DNA of 64,000 bases. Source: Aristolochia californica. Lineage: Eukaryota; Streptophyta; Magnoliopsida; Piperales; Aristolochiaceae. Positions 24,428-37,222 of the stretch are shown here, piece by piece; positions within the stretch are counted from its first letter, which is position 1, and each line of letters begins with the position of its first letter. The notes beneath the pieces are model-generated. The model was not told the DNA's origin and made no database searches. It saw nothing but the letters and a program-made list of their open reading frames with translations. Location of the stretch: positions 22,081,013 to 22,145,012 of the forward strand of contig JARWKL010000007.1 in assembly GCA_029961685.1 (NCBI GenBank), written 5' to 3'. The translations under genes were made by a program, and so were the position numbers.

Positions 24428-26451
24428 TTGTGGTGTGTGAATAGATATTTTTTATTTACATTAGTTATTATTTTAAATATTTTCCACACATCAACTATAA
24501 GATTTTTATTTTGTTGTGATCTTTTTTGCCTTTTTTGTTTACGAGATGAAGAGGGAGCGAAAACTCAAAGTTTTGATTTAAGAAAAAAGTGTACATCTAA
24601 AATGGAAATGCACAACGCACAAATGTAGATAGAGTTATTTCCAATGAGTGTCTGTGTGTTTTAGGGATCGTATGCAGTCTTTCGTTTTTATATCTAAGGT
24701 TTTGCAATCGTAGGGAAATGGGGGAGACGGGCGATTTTTAACTGAGTGTTGACTTCAAATCCATAAGTCATTTCTTACAAAAATATATCCCGTTACGCAT
24801 GACAAATCACATTACAACCATCTATGATTGTTAGCTCAACTCTTTGAATATGGGCAAAATAATGGCTTGTTTGACTCGGGCAAATATCCCACCGCACGTT
24901 CACTTGAGAATTTAAGGAGCGTTTGTTATTCTCTTTAAAAGCTTTGGATCCATAGGTCATTTGAATCTTTAACATGTTTCTGGAATGCATATCCATTTTT
25001 AAAACATATGTAGAAAAAATCTCCTTCATGTAAAATTCCAAGATATTAGTTTTGGACTAGTGGAATTTCCCAAACTTGGATAACAAAACTTTTGTGTTCA
25101 TTTGTGGTGTGTGAATAAATTTTCTTCATTTACTTTTTTTATTGTTTTAAACTTTTTCCATACATCAACTATGAAATTTTCATTTTGCTGTGATTTATTT
25201 GCCTTTTTTGTTTTACAGGATGAAGGGAGAGCGAAAAACTTGTAGTTTTGATTTAAGAAAAATGTGTACATCTAAAACGGAAATGCACAACACACATATG
25301 GAGAGAGAGATAATTCCAAAGAGTGTCTGTAATTTTTAGGGATTGTAAGCACCTTTTCGTTTTTATATCTCATGTTTTGCAATCGTCGGGAAAAATGGGT
25401 TGCGGAGGATTTTTAACTGAGTGTTGAATTGCAATCCATAAGTCATTTCATACAAAAATATAGCCCGTTACGCATGATAAATCACATTACAATCATCTAT
25501 GATTAATTATGTCAGCTTTTTGCAAAAGGACGAAGTAATGGCATGTTTGACTCGGGTAAATATCCCATGGCAAGTTCACTTGAGAATTTAATGAGCGTTT
25601 GTTATTCACTATAAAAGCTTTGCATCCATAGCTCATTTGCATCTTTAACATGTTTCAAACACGCATATCCATTTTTAAAACATGTGTAGATGAAATCTCA
25701 TTCTTGCAAAATTCCAAGCTATTATGGTTAAACTAGTGGAATTTCCCAAAATTGGATAACAAAACTTTTGTGATCATTTGTGTTGAGTGAATAAATTTTC
25801 TTTATTTATATTTGTTATTGTTTTAAATTTTTTGCATCCAACAACTATAAAATTTTCATTTTGTTGTAAGCTTTTCTCCTTATTTGTTTTCGGGATGAAG
25901 GTAGAAGGAAAAGTCAAAGTTTTGATTTATGAAAAAAGTGTACATCTAAAATGGAAAAGCACAATGCACAATTGTAGGGAGAGATAATTCCAAAGCGTGT
26001 CGGCAATTTTTAGTGATTGTAAGCACTTTTTAGTTTTTATATCTCAGGTTTCGCAATCGTCGGGAAAAATTGGTCGCAGTGGATTTTTAACTGAGTGTTG
26101 AATTGCAATCCATAAGTCATTTCATAGAAAAATATGGCCCGTTACGCATGATAAATCACTTTACATTCATCTATGATTGTTAGATCAAATTTTTGAAAAT
26201 GGGCAAAATAATTACTTGTTTGACTCGGATAAATATCCCACCGCACGTTCACTTGAGAATTTAATGAGCGTTTGTTATTCTCTTTAAAAGCTTTGGATCC
26301 AAAGGTCATTTGAATCTTTAACATCTTTCCAGCATGCATATCCATTTTTAAAACATGTGTGGAAAAAACCTCCTTCATGTAAAATTCCAAGCTTAATAGG
26401 GTTGGACTAATGGAATTTCCCAAACTTGGATAACAAAACTTTTGTGTTCAT
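24428..26451 (+). repeat. HOR 12: A 24428-25101, B 25102-25777, C 25778-26451
   Basis: Regular trimer close to HOR 11. The B-to-C linker has GCAAAAGGACGAAGTAATGG, and C has TTTTTTGCATCCAACAAC and AAGGTAGAAGGAAAAG. The C-to-A linker keeps the GGATCCAAAGGTC form that marks this subfamily. No gene was found. Confidence 0.95.
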
Positions 26452-28471
26452 TTGTGGTGTGTGAATAGATATTTTTTATTTACATTAGTTATTATTTTAA
26501 ATATTTTCCACACATCAACTATAAGATTTTTATTTTGTTGTGATCTTTTTTGCCTTTTAATTTACGAGATGAAGAGGGAGCCAAAACTCAAAGTTCTGAT
26601 TTAAGAAAAAAGTGTACATCTAAAATGGAAATGCACAATGCAGAAATGTAGAGAGAGATATTTCAAAAGAGTGTCTGTATGTTTTAGGGATCGTATGCAG
26701 TCTTTCGTTTTTATATCTAAGGTTTTGCAATCGTAGGGAAACGGGGTAGGCGGGAGATTTTTAAGTGAGTGTTGACTTCAAGTCCATAAGTCATTTCTCA
26801 CAAAAATATAGCCCGTTACACATGACAAATCACTTTACAATCATCTATGATTGTTAGCTCAACTTTTTGAATGTGGGCAAAATAATGGCTTGTTTGACTC
26901 GGGCAAATATCCCACCGCACGTTCACTTGAGAATTTAAGGAGAGTTTGTTATTCTCTTTAAAAGCTTTGGATCCATAGCTCATTTGAATCTTTAACATGT
27001 TTCTGGCATGCATATCCATTTTAAAACATGTGTAGAAAAAATCTCCTTCATGTAAAACTCCAAAATATTAGTTATGGACCAGTGGAATTTCCCAAACTTG
27101 GATAACATAAATTTTGTGTGCATTTGTGGTGTGTGAATAAATTTTCTTCATTTACTTTTTTTATTGTTTCAAAATTTTTCCGTACATCAACTAGAAATTT
27201 TCATTTTGCTGTGATCTATTTGCCTTTTTTGTTTACGGGATGAAGGGAGAGCAAAAAACTCGAAGTTTTGATTTAAGAAAAATGTGTACATCTAAAACGG
27301 AAATGCACAACACACATATGTAGAGAGAGATAATTCCAAAGAGTGTCTGTAATTTTTTGGGATTGTAAGCACCTTTTCGTTTTTATATCTCAGGTTTGGC
27401 AATCGTCGGGAAAAATGGGTTGCGGAGGATTTTTGACTGAGTGTTGAATTGCAATCCATAAGTCATTTCATACAAAAATATAGCCCGTTATGCATGATAA
27501 ATCACATTACAATCATCTATGCTTAATTATGTCAGCTTTTTGCAAAAGGACAAAGTAATGGCATGTTTGACTCGGGTAAATATCCCATCGCAAGTTCACT
27601 TGAGAATTAAATGAGCGTTTGTTATTCTCTTTAAAAGCTTTGCATCCATAGCTCATTTGCATCTTTAACATGTTTCAAACATGCATATCCATTTTTAAAA
27701 CATGTGTGGATGAAATCTCTTTCTTGCAAAATTCCAAGCTATTATGGTTAAACTAGTGGAATTTCCAAAAATTGGATAACAAAACTTTTGTGTTCATTTG
27801 TGTTGGGTGAATAAATTTTATTTATTTATATTTGTTGTTGTTTTTAATTTTTTGCATACATCAACTATAAAATTTTCATTTTATTGTAAGCTTTTTGCCT
27901 TGTTTGTTCTCGGGATGAAGGGAGAGCGAAAAGTCAAAGTTTTGATTTATGAAAAAAGTGTACATCTAAAATGTAAAAGCACAATGCACAATTGTAGGGA
28001 GAGATAATTCCAAAGAGTGTCGATAATTTTTAAGGATTGTAAGCTCTTTTTAGTTTTTATATCTCAGGTTTTGCAATCGTCGGGAAAAATTGGTGGCAGA
28101 GGACTTTTAACTGAGTGTTGAAATGCAATCCATAAGTCATTTCATACAAAAATATAGCCCGTTACGCATGATAAATCATTTTACATTCATTTATGATTGT
28201 TAGATCAAATTTTTGAAAATGGGCAAAATAATGACTTGTTAGACTCAGGTAAATATCCCACCGCACGTTCACTTGAGAATTTAATGAGCATTTGTTATTC
28301 TCTTTAAAAGCTTTGGATCCAAAGGTCATTTGAATCTTTAACATGTTTCTAGCATGCATATCCATTTTTAAAACATGTGTGGAAAAAATCTCCTTCATGT
28401 AAAATTCGAAGCTTAGTAGGGTTGCACTAATGGAATTTCCCAAACTTGGATAACAAAACTTTTGTGTTCAT
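26452..28471 (+). repeat. HOR 13: A 26452-27123, B 27124-27797, C 27798-28471
   Basis: Regular trimer. A has GCCTTTTAATTTACGAG in place of the T-rich run and GGGAAACGGGGTAGG in the GC block, the latter shared by later A copies to about 35.5 kb. C belongs to the GCATAC/TATTATGG subfamily. This closes the second regular run (16344-28471, six HORs). Confidence 0.95.
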
Positions 28472-29818
28472 TTGTGGTGTGTGAATAGATATTTTTTATT
28501 TACATTAGTTATTATTTTAAATATTTTCCACACATCAACTATAAGATTTTTATTTTGTTGTGATCTGTTTTGCCTTTTTTGTTTACGAGATGAAGGGGGA
28601 GCGAAAACTCAAAGTTCTGATTTAAGAAAAAAGTGTACATCTAAAATGGAAATGCACAATGCACAAATGTAGAGAGAGATATTTCCAAAGAGTGTCTGTA
28701 TGTTTTAGGGATCGTATGCAGTCTTTCGTTTTTATATCTAAGGTTTTGCAATTCTAGGGAAACGGGGTAGGCGGGCGATTTTTATGTGAGTGTTGACTTC
28801 AAGTCTATAAGTCATTTCTTACAAAAATATAGCCTGTTAGGCATGACAAATCACTTTACAATCATCTATGATTGTTAGCTCAACTTTTTGAATATGGGCA
28901 AAATAATGGCTTGTTTGACTCGGGCAAATATCCCACCGCACGTTCACTTGAGAATTTAAGGAGCGTTTGTTATTCCCTTTAAAAGCTTTGGATCCATAGG
29001 TCATTTGAATCTTTAACATGTTTCTGGCATGCATATCCATTTTTAAAACATGTGTAGAAAAAATCTCCATCATGTAAAATTCCAAGATATTAGTTTTGGA
29101 CTAGTGGAATTTCCCAAACTTGGATAACAAAACTTTTGTGTTCATTTGTGGTGTGTTAATAAATTTTCTTCATTTACTTTTTTTATTGTTTTAAACTTTT
29201 TCCATACATCAACTATGAAATTTTCTTTTTGTTGTGACCAATTTGCCTTGTTTGTTTTCGGGATGAAGGGAGAGCGAAAAGTCAAAGTTTTGATTTAAGA
29301 AAAAAGTGTACATCTAAATGGAAAAGCACAATGCAATATTGTAGGGAGAGATAATTCCAAAGAGTGTCGTTCATTTTTAAGGATTGTAAGCTCTTTTTAG
29401 TTTTTATATCTCAGGTTTTGCAATTGTCGGGAAAAATTGGTGGCAGAGGATTTTTAACTGAGTGTTGAATTGCAATCCATAAGTCATTTCATACAAAAAT
29501 ATAGCCCGTTACGGATGATAAATCACTTTACAATCACCTATGATTGTTAGATCAAATTTTTGAAAATGGGCAAAATAATGACTTGTTTGACTCGGGTAAA
29601 TATTCCACCGCACGTTCACTTGAGAATTTAATGAGCGTTTTTTATTCCCTTTAAAAGCTTTGCATCCATAGGTCATTTGAATCTTTAACATGTTTCAAGA
29701 ATGCATATCCATTTTTAAAACATGTGTCGAAGAAATCTCCTTCATGTAAAATTCCAAGCTTAATAGGGTTGGACTAATGGAATTTCCCAAACTTGGATAA
29801 CAAAACTTTTGTGTTCAT
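28472..29818 (+). repeat. A 28472-29145 and B/C hybrid-body monomer 29146-29818
   Basis: The second monomer starts as B (TTTTCTTCATTTACTTTTTT, AACTATGAAATTTTC) and becomes C by about 29245 (GCCTTGTTTGTTTTCGGG, then GAAAAGTCAAAG and GGAAAAGCAC). The switch falls within about 29222-29250, leaving one hybrid in place of a B plus a C. Its C part carries GCAATATTGTAGGG, which is shared with 32.70 kb. Confidence 0.93.
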
Positions 29819-31165
29819 TTGTGGTGTGTGAATAGATATTTTTTATTTGCATTAGTTATTATTTTAAATATTTTCCACACATCAACAAGAAATTTTTTAT
29901 TTTGTTGTGATCTTTTTTGCCTTTTTTTTACGGAATGAAGGGGGAGTGAAAACTCAAATTTCTTGATTAAGAAAAAAGTGTAGATCTAAAATGGAAATGC
30001 ACAATGCACAAATGCAGAGAGAGATATTTCCAAAGAGTGTCTGTATGTTTTACGGATCGTATGCAGTCTTTCGTTTTTATATCTAAGGTTTTGCAATCGT
30101 AGGGAAATGGGGTAGGCGGGCGATTTTTAAGTGAGTGTTGACTTCAAGTCCATAAGTCATTTCTTACAAAAATATAGCCTGTTACGCATGACAAATCACT
30201 TTACAATCATCTATGATTGTTAGCTCAACTTTTTGAATATGGGCAAAATAATGGTTTGTTTGACTCGGGCAAATATCCCACTGCACATTCACTTCAGAAT
30301 TTAAGGTGCATTTTTTATTCCCTTTAAAAGCTTTGGATCCATAGGTCATTTTAATCTTTAACATGTTTCTGGCATGCATATCCATTTTTAAAACATGTGT
30401 AGAAAAAATCTCCTTCATGTAAAATTCCAAGATATTAGTTTTGGACTAGTGGAATTTCCCAAACTTGGATAACAAAACTTTTGTGTTCATTTGTGGTGTG
30501 TGAATAAATTTTCTTCATTTACTTTTTTTATTGTTTTAAACTTTTTCCGTACATCAACTATGAAATTTTCATTTTGCTGTGATCTATTTGCCTTTTTTGT
30601 TTAAGGGATGAAGGGAGAGCGAAAAACTCAAAGTTTTGATTGAAGAAAAATGTGTACATCTAAAACGGAAATGCACAACACACATATGTAGAGAGAGATA
30701 ATTCCAAAGAGTGTGTGTAATTTTTTGGGATTGTAAGCACCTTTTCGTTTTTATATCTCAGGTTTTGCAATCGTCGGGAAAAATGGGTTGCAGAGGATTT
30801 TTAACTGAGTGTTGAATTGCAATCCATAAGTCATTTCATACAAAAATATAGCCCGTTACGTATGATAAATCACTTTACATTCATCTATGATTGTTAGAAC
30901 AAATTTTTGAAAATGGGCAAAATAATGACTTGTTAGACTCGGGTAAATATCCCACCGCACGTTCACTTGAAAATTTAATGAGCATTTGTTATTCTCTTTA
31001 AAAGCTTTGGATCCATAGGTTATTTGAATCTTTAACGTGTTTCAAGCATGCATATCCATTTTTAAAACATGTGTGGAAAAAATCTCCTTCATGTAAAATT
31101 CCATGCTTAATAGGGTTGGACTATTGGAATTTCCCAAAATTGGATAACAAAACTTTTGTGTTCAT
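29819..31165 (+). repeat. A 29819-30490 and hybrid B/C-linker monomer 30491-31165 (C skipped)
   Basis: The A monomer lost TGTT in its T-rich segment (GCCTTTTTTTTACGGAATG near 29920-29936), as did the A at 33185. The second monomer has a B body (GCACCTTTTCG, GGGTTGCAGAGG) followed by a C-to-A linker (CACTTTACATTC, GTTAGAACAAATTTTTG). The switch lies between about 30790 and 30870. An A follows with no intervening C. Confidence 0.93.
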
Positions 31166-33184
31166 TTGTGGTGTGTGAATAGATATTTTTTATTTACTTT
31201 AGTTATTATTTTAAATATTTTCCAAACATCAACTATAAAATTTTTATTTTGTTGTGATCTTTTTTGCCTTTTTTTTTTACGGGATGAAGGGTGAGCGAAA
31301 ACTCAAAGTTCTGATTTAAGAAAAAAGTGTACATCTAAAATGGAAATGCAGAATGCACAAATGTAGAGAGATATTTCCAAAGAGTTTCTGTATGTTATAG
31401 GGATCGTATGCACTCTTTCCTTTTTATATGTAAGGTTTTGCAATTGTCGGGAAACGGGGGAGGCGGGCCATTTTTAACTTAGTGTTGACTTCAAATCCAT
31501 AAGTCATTTCTTACAAAAATATAGCCCGTTACGCATGACAAATCACTTTACAATCATCTATGATTGTTAGCTCAACTTTTTGAATATGGGCAAAATAATG
31601 GCATGTTTGACTCGGGCAAATATGCCACCGCACGTTCACTTGAGAATTTAGGGAGCGTTTGTTATTCTCGTTAAAAGCTTTGGATCCATATGTAATTTGA
31701 ATCTTTAACATGTTTTTGGCATGGATATCCATTTTTAAAACATGTGTAGAAAAAATCTCCTTCATGTAAAATTTAGAGATATTAGATTTGGACAAGTGGA
31801 ATTTCCCAAACTTGGATAACAAAACTTTTGTGTTCATTTGTGGTGTGTGAATATATTTTCTTCATTTACTTTTTTTGTTGTTTTAAACTTTTTCCGTACA
31901 TCAACTACAAAATTTTCATTTTGTTATGATCTATTTTTGTTTTTTTGTTTACGAGATGAAGGGAGAGCGAAAAACTCGAAGTTTTGATTTAAGAAAAATG
32001 TGTACATTTAAAACGGAAATGCACAACACACATTTGTAGAGAGAGATAATTCCAAAGAGTGTCTGTAATTTTTAGGGATTGTAAGCACCTTTTCGTTTTT
32101 ATATCTCAGGTTTTGCAATCGTCGGGAAAAATGGGTTGCGGAGGATTTTTAACTGAGTGTTGAATTGCAATCCATAAGTCATTTCATAAAAAAATTAGCC
32201 CGTTACGCATGATAAATCACATTAAAATCATCTATGATTAATTTTGTCAGCTTTTTGCAAATGGACAAAATAATGGCATGTTTGACTCAGGTAAATATCC
32301 CACCGCAAGTTCACTTGAGAATATAATGGGCGTTTGTTATTATCTTTAAAACTTTGCTTCCTTAGCTCATTTGAATCTTTAACATGTTTCAAACATGCAT
32401 TTCCATTTTTAAAACATGTGTGGATGAAATCTCTTTCTTACAAAATTCCAAGCTATTAGGGTTAAACTAGTGGAATTTCCCAAAATTGGATAACAAAACT
32501 TTTGTGTTCATTTGTGTTGGGTGAATAAATTTTCTTTATTTATATTTTTTATTTTTTTTATTTTTGGCATACATCAACTTTAAAATTTTCATTTTGTTGT
32601 AAGCTTTTTGCCTTGTTTGTTTTCGGGATGAAGGGAGAGCGAAAAGTCAAAGTTTTGATTTAAGAAAAAAGTGTACATCTAAAATGGAAAAGCACAATGC
32701 AATATTGTAGGGAGAGATAATTCCAAAGAGTGTCATTAATTTTTAGGGATTGTAAGCTCTTTTTAGTTTTTATATCTCAGGTTTTGCAATCGTCGGGAAA
32801 AATTGGTGGCAGAGGATTTTTAACTGAGTGTTGAATTGCAATCCATAAGTCATTTCATACAAAAATATAGCCCGTTACGGATGATAAATCACTTTACAAT
32901 CATCTATGATTGTTAGATCAAATTTTAGAAAATGGGAAAAATAATGACTTGTTAGACTCGGGTAAATATTCCACCGCACGTTCACTTGAGAATTTAATGA
33001 GCGTTTTTTATTCTCTTTAAAAGCTTTGGATCCATAGGTCATTTGAATCTTTAACATGTTTCAAGAATGCATATCCATTTTTAAAACATGTGTCGAAGAA
33101 ATCTCCTTCATGTAAAATTCCGAGCTTAATAGGGTTGGACTAATGAAATTTCCCAAACTTGGTTAACAAAACTTTTGTGTTCAT
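31166..33184 (+). repeat. HOR 14: A 31166-31837, B 31838-32511, C 32512-33184
   Basis: Regular trimer that opens the third ordered run. The C end and its linker (GCAATATTGTAGGG, TTACGGATGATAAATC, TCAAGAATGC, GTGTCGAAGAAATC) match the segment around 29.33-29.73 kb, at an offset of about 3366 bp or five monomers. Confidence 0.94.
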
Positions 33185-35200
33185 TTGTGGTGTGTGAATA
33201 GATATTTTTTATTTTCATTAGTTATTATTTTAAATATTTTCCACACATCAACAATAAAAATTTTATTTTGTTGTGATCTTTTTTGCCTTTTTTTTACGGG
33301 AAGAAGCGGGTGCGAAAACTAAAAGTTTTGGTTTAAGAAAAAAGTGTACGTCTAAAATGGAAATGCACAATGGACAAATGTAGAGAGAGATATTTCCAAA
33401 GAGTGTCTGTATGTTTTACGGATCGTATGCAGTCTTTCGATTTTATATCTAAGGTTTTGCTATCGTAGGGAAACGGGGTAGGCGGGCGATTTTTAAGTGA
33501 GTGTTGACTTCAAGTCCATAAGTCATTTCTTACAAAAGTATAGCCCGTTACGCATGACAAATCACTTTACAATCATCTATGATTGTTAGCTCAACTTTTT
33601 GAATATGGGCAAAATAATGGCTTGTTTGACTGGGGCAAATATCCCACCGCACGTTCACTTCAGAATTTATGGAGGGTTTGTTATTCCCTTTAAATGCTTT
33701 GGATCCATAGGTCATTTGAATCTTTAACATGTTTCTGGCATGCATATCCATTTTTAAAACATGTGTAGAAAAAATCTCCTTCATGTAAAATTCCAAGATA
33801 TTAGTTTTGGACTAGTGGAATTTCCCAAACTTGGATAACAAAACTTTTGTGTTCATTTGTGGTGTGTGAATAAATTTTCTTCATTTACTTTTTTTATTGT
33901 TTTAAACTTTTTTCGTACATCAACTATGAAATTTTCATTTTGCTGTGATCTATTTGCCTTTTTTGTTTACGGGATGAAGGGAGAGCGAAAAACTCGAAGT
34001 TTGTATTTAAGAAAAATGTGTACATCTAAAACGGAAATGCACAACACACATATGTAGAGAGAGATAATTCCAAAGAGTGTCTGTAATTTTTAGGGATTGT
34101 AAGCACCTTTTCGTTTTTATATCTCAGGTTTTGCAATCGTCGGGAAAAATGGGTTGCGAAGGAATTTTAACTTATTGTTGAATTGCAATCCATAAGTCAT
34201 TTCATACAAAAATATAGCCCGTTACGCATGATAGATCACATTACAATCATCTCTGATTAATTATGTCAGCTTTTTGCAAAAGGTCGAAGTAATGGCATGT
34301 TTGACTCGGGTAAATATCCCATGGCAAGTTCACTTGAGAATTTAATGAGCGTTTGTTATTCTCTTTAAAAGCTTTGCATCCATAGCTCATTTGCATCTTT
34401 AACATGTTTCAAACATGCATATCCATTTTTAAAAAATGTGTGGGTGAAATCTCTTTCTTGCAAAATTCCAAGCTATTATTGTTAAACTAGTGAAATTTCC
34501 CAAAATTGGATAACAAAACTTTTGTGTTCATTTGTGTTGGGTGAATAGATTTTCTTTATTTATATTTGTTATTGTTTTAAATTTTTTGCATACATCAACT
34601 ATAAAATTTTCATTTTGTTGTAAGCGTTTTGCCTTGTTTGTTTTCGGGATGAAGGGAGACGGAAAAGTCAAAGTTTTGATTTATGAAAAAAGTGTACATC
34701 TAAATTGGAAAAGCACAATGCACAATTGTAGGGAGAGATAATTCCAAAGAGTGTCGGTAATTTTTAGTGATTGTAAGCACTATTTAGTTTTTATATCTCA
34801 GGTTTTGCAATCGTCGGGAAAAATTGGTGGCAGAGGATTTTAAACTAAGTGTTGAATTGCAATCCATAAGTCATTTCATACAAAAATATGGCCCGTTACA
34901 CATGATAAATAAATTTACATTCATCTATGATTGTTAGATCAAATATTTGAAAATGGGCAACATAATGACTTGTTAGACTCGGGTAAATATCCCACTTCAC
35001 TTGAGAATTTAATGAGCGTTTGTTATTCTCTTTAAAATCTTTGGATCCAAATGGTCATTTGAATCTTCAACATGTTTCCAGCATGCATATCCGTTTTTAA
35101 AACATGTGTGGAAAAAATCTCCTCCATGTAAAATTCCAAGCTTAATAGGGTTCGCCTAATGGAATTTCCCAAACTTGGATAACAAAACTTTTGTGTTCAT
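33185..35200 (+). repeat. HOR 15: A 33185-33856, B 33857-34531, C 34532-35200
   Basis: Regular trimer. The A monomer has the same loss of TGTT as the A at 29819 (GCCTTTTTTTTACGGG). The C-to-A linker has lost six bases at about 34994-35000 (CCCACTTCACTTG for CCCACCGCACGTTCACTTG), making this C 669 bp. No gene was found. Confidence 0.94.
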
Positions 35201-37222
35201 TTGTGGTGTGTGAATAGATATTTTTTATTTACATTAGTTATTATTTTAAATATTTTCCACACATCAACTATAAGATTTTTATTATGTTGTGATCTTTTTT
35301 GCCTTTTTTGTTTACGAGATGAAGGGGGAGCGAAAACTCAAAGTTCTGATTTAAGAAAAAAGTGTACATCTGAAATGGAAATACACAATGCACAAATGTA
35401 GAGAGAGATATTTCCAAAGAGTGTCTGTATGTTTTAGGGATCGTATGTAGTCTTTCGTTTTTATATCTAAGGTTTTGCAATCGTAGGGAAACGGGGTAGG
35501 CGGGCGATTTTTAAGTGAGTGTTGACTTCAAGTCCATAAGTCATTTCTTACAAAAATATAGCCCGTTACGCATGACAAATCACTTTACAATCATCTATGA
35601 TTGTTAGCTCAACGTTTTGAATGTGGGCAAAATAATGGCTTGTTTGACTCGGGCAAATATGCCACCGCACGTTCACTTGAGAATTTAAGGAGTGTTTGTT
35701 ATTCTCTTTAAAAGCTTTGGATCCATAGGTCATTTGAATCTTTAACATATTTCTGGCATGCATATCCATTTTTAAAACATGTGTAGAAAAAATCTCCTTC
35801 ATGTAAAATTCCAAGATATTAGTTTTGGACTAGTGGAATTTCCCAAACTTGAATAACAAAACTTTTGTGTTCATTTGTGGTGTGTGAATAAATTTTCTTC
35901 ATTTACTTTTTTTATTGTTTTAAACTTTTTTCGTACATCAACTATGAAATTTTCATTTTGCTGTGATCTATTTGCCTTTTTTGTTTACGGGATGAAGGGA
36001 GAGCGAAAAACTCGAAGTTTTGATTTAAGAAAAATGTGTACATCTAAAACGGAAATGCACAACACACATATGTAGAGAGAGATAATTCCTAAGAGTGTGT
36101 GTAATTTTTAGGGATTGTAAGCACCTTTTCGTTTTTATATCTCAGGTTTTGCAATCGTCGGGAAAAATGGGTTGCGGAGGATTTTTAACTGATTGTTGAA
36201 TTGTAATCCATAAGTCATTTCATACAAAAATATAGTCCATTACGCATGATAAATCACATTACAATAATCTATGATTAATTATGTCAGCTTTTTGCAAAAG
36301 GACAAAGTAATGGCATGTTTGACTCGGGTAAATATCCCATCGCAAGTTCACTTGAGAATTTAATGAGCTTTTTTTATTCTCTTTAAAAGCTTTGCATCCA
36401 TAGCTCATTTGCATCTTTAACATGTTTCAAACATGCATATCCATTTTTAAAACATGTGTGGACGAAATCTCATTCTTGCAAAATTCCAAGCTATTATGGT
36501 TAAACTAGTGGAATTTCCCAAAATTGGATAACAAAACTTTTGTGTTGATTTTTGTTGGGTGAATAAATTTTCTTTATTTATATTTTTTATTGTTTTAAAT
36601 TTTTTGCATACTTCAACTAAAAATTTTTATTTTGTTGTAAGCTTTTTGCCTTGTTTGTTTTCGGGATGAAGGGAGAGGGAAAAGTCAAAGTTTTGATTTA
36701 TGAAAAAAGTGTACATCTAAAATGGAAAAGCACATTGCACAATTGTAGGGATAGATAATTCCAAAGAGTGTTGGTACTTTTTAGGAATTGTAAGCTCTTT
36801 TTAGTTTTTATATCTCAGGTTTTGCAATCGTCGGGAAAAATTGGTGGCAGAGGATTTTTAACTGAGTGTTGAATTGCAATCCATAAGTCATTTCATAAAA
36901 AAATATGGCCCGTTACGCATGATAAATCACTTTACATTCATCTATGATTGTTAGATCAAATTTTTGAAAATGGGCAAAATAATGACTTGTTAGACTCGGG
37001 TAATATCCCACAGCACGTTCACTTGAAAATTTAATGAGCGTTTGTTATTCTCTTTAAAAGCTTTGGATCCAAATGGTCATTTGAATCTTTAACAGGTTTC
37101 CAGCATGCATATCCATTTTTAAAACATGTGTGGAAAAAATCTCCTTCATGTAAAATTCCAAGCTTAATAGGGTTGGACTAATGGAATTTCCCAAACTTGG
37201 AAAACAAAACTTTTGTGTTCAT
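35201..37222 (+). repeat. HOR 16: A 35201-35874, B 35875-36549, C 36550-37222
   Basis: Regular trimer, at the right limit of the GCAAAAGGACAAAG/TATTATGG/GCATAC subfamily. The C landmark reads GATTTTTGTTGGG. The C-to-A linker shares GGATCCAAATGGTC with the one at about 35042-35055. No gene was found. Confidence 0.94.
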
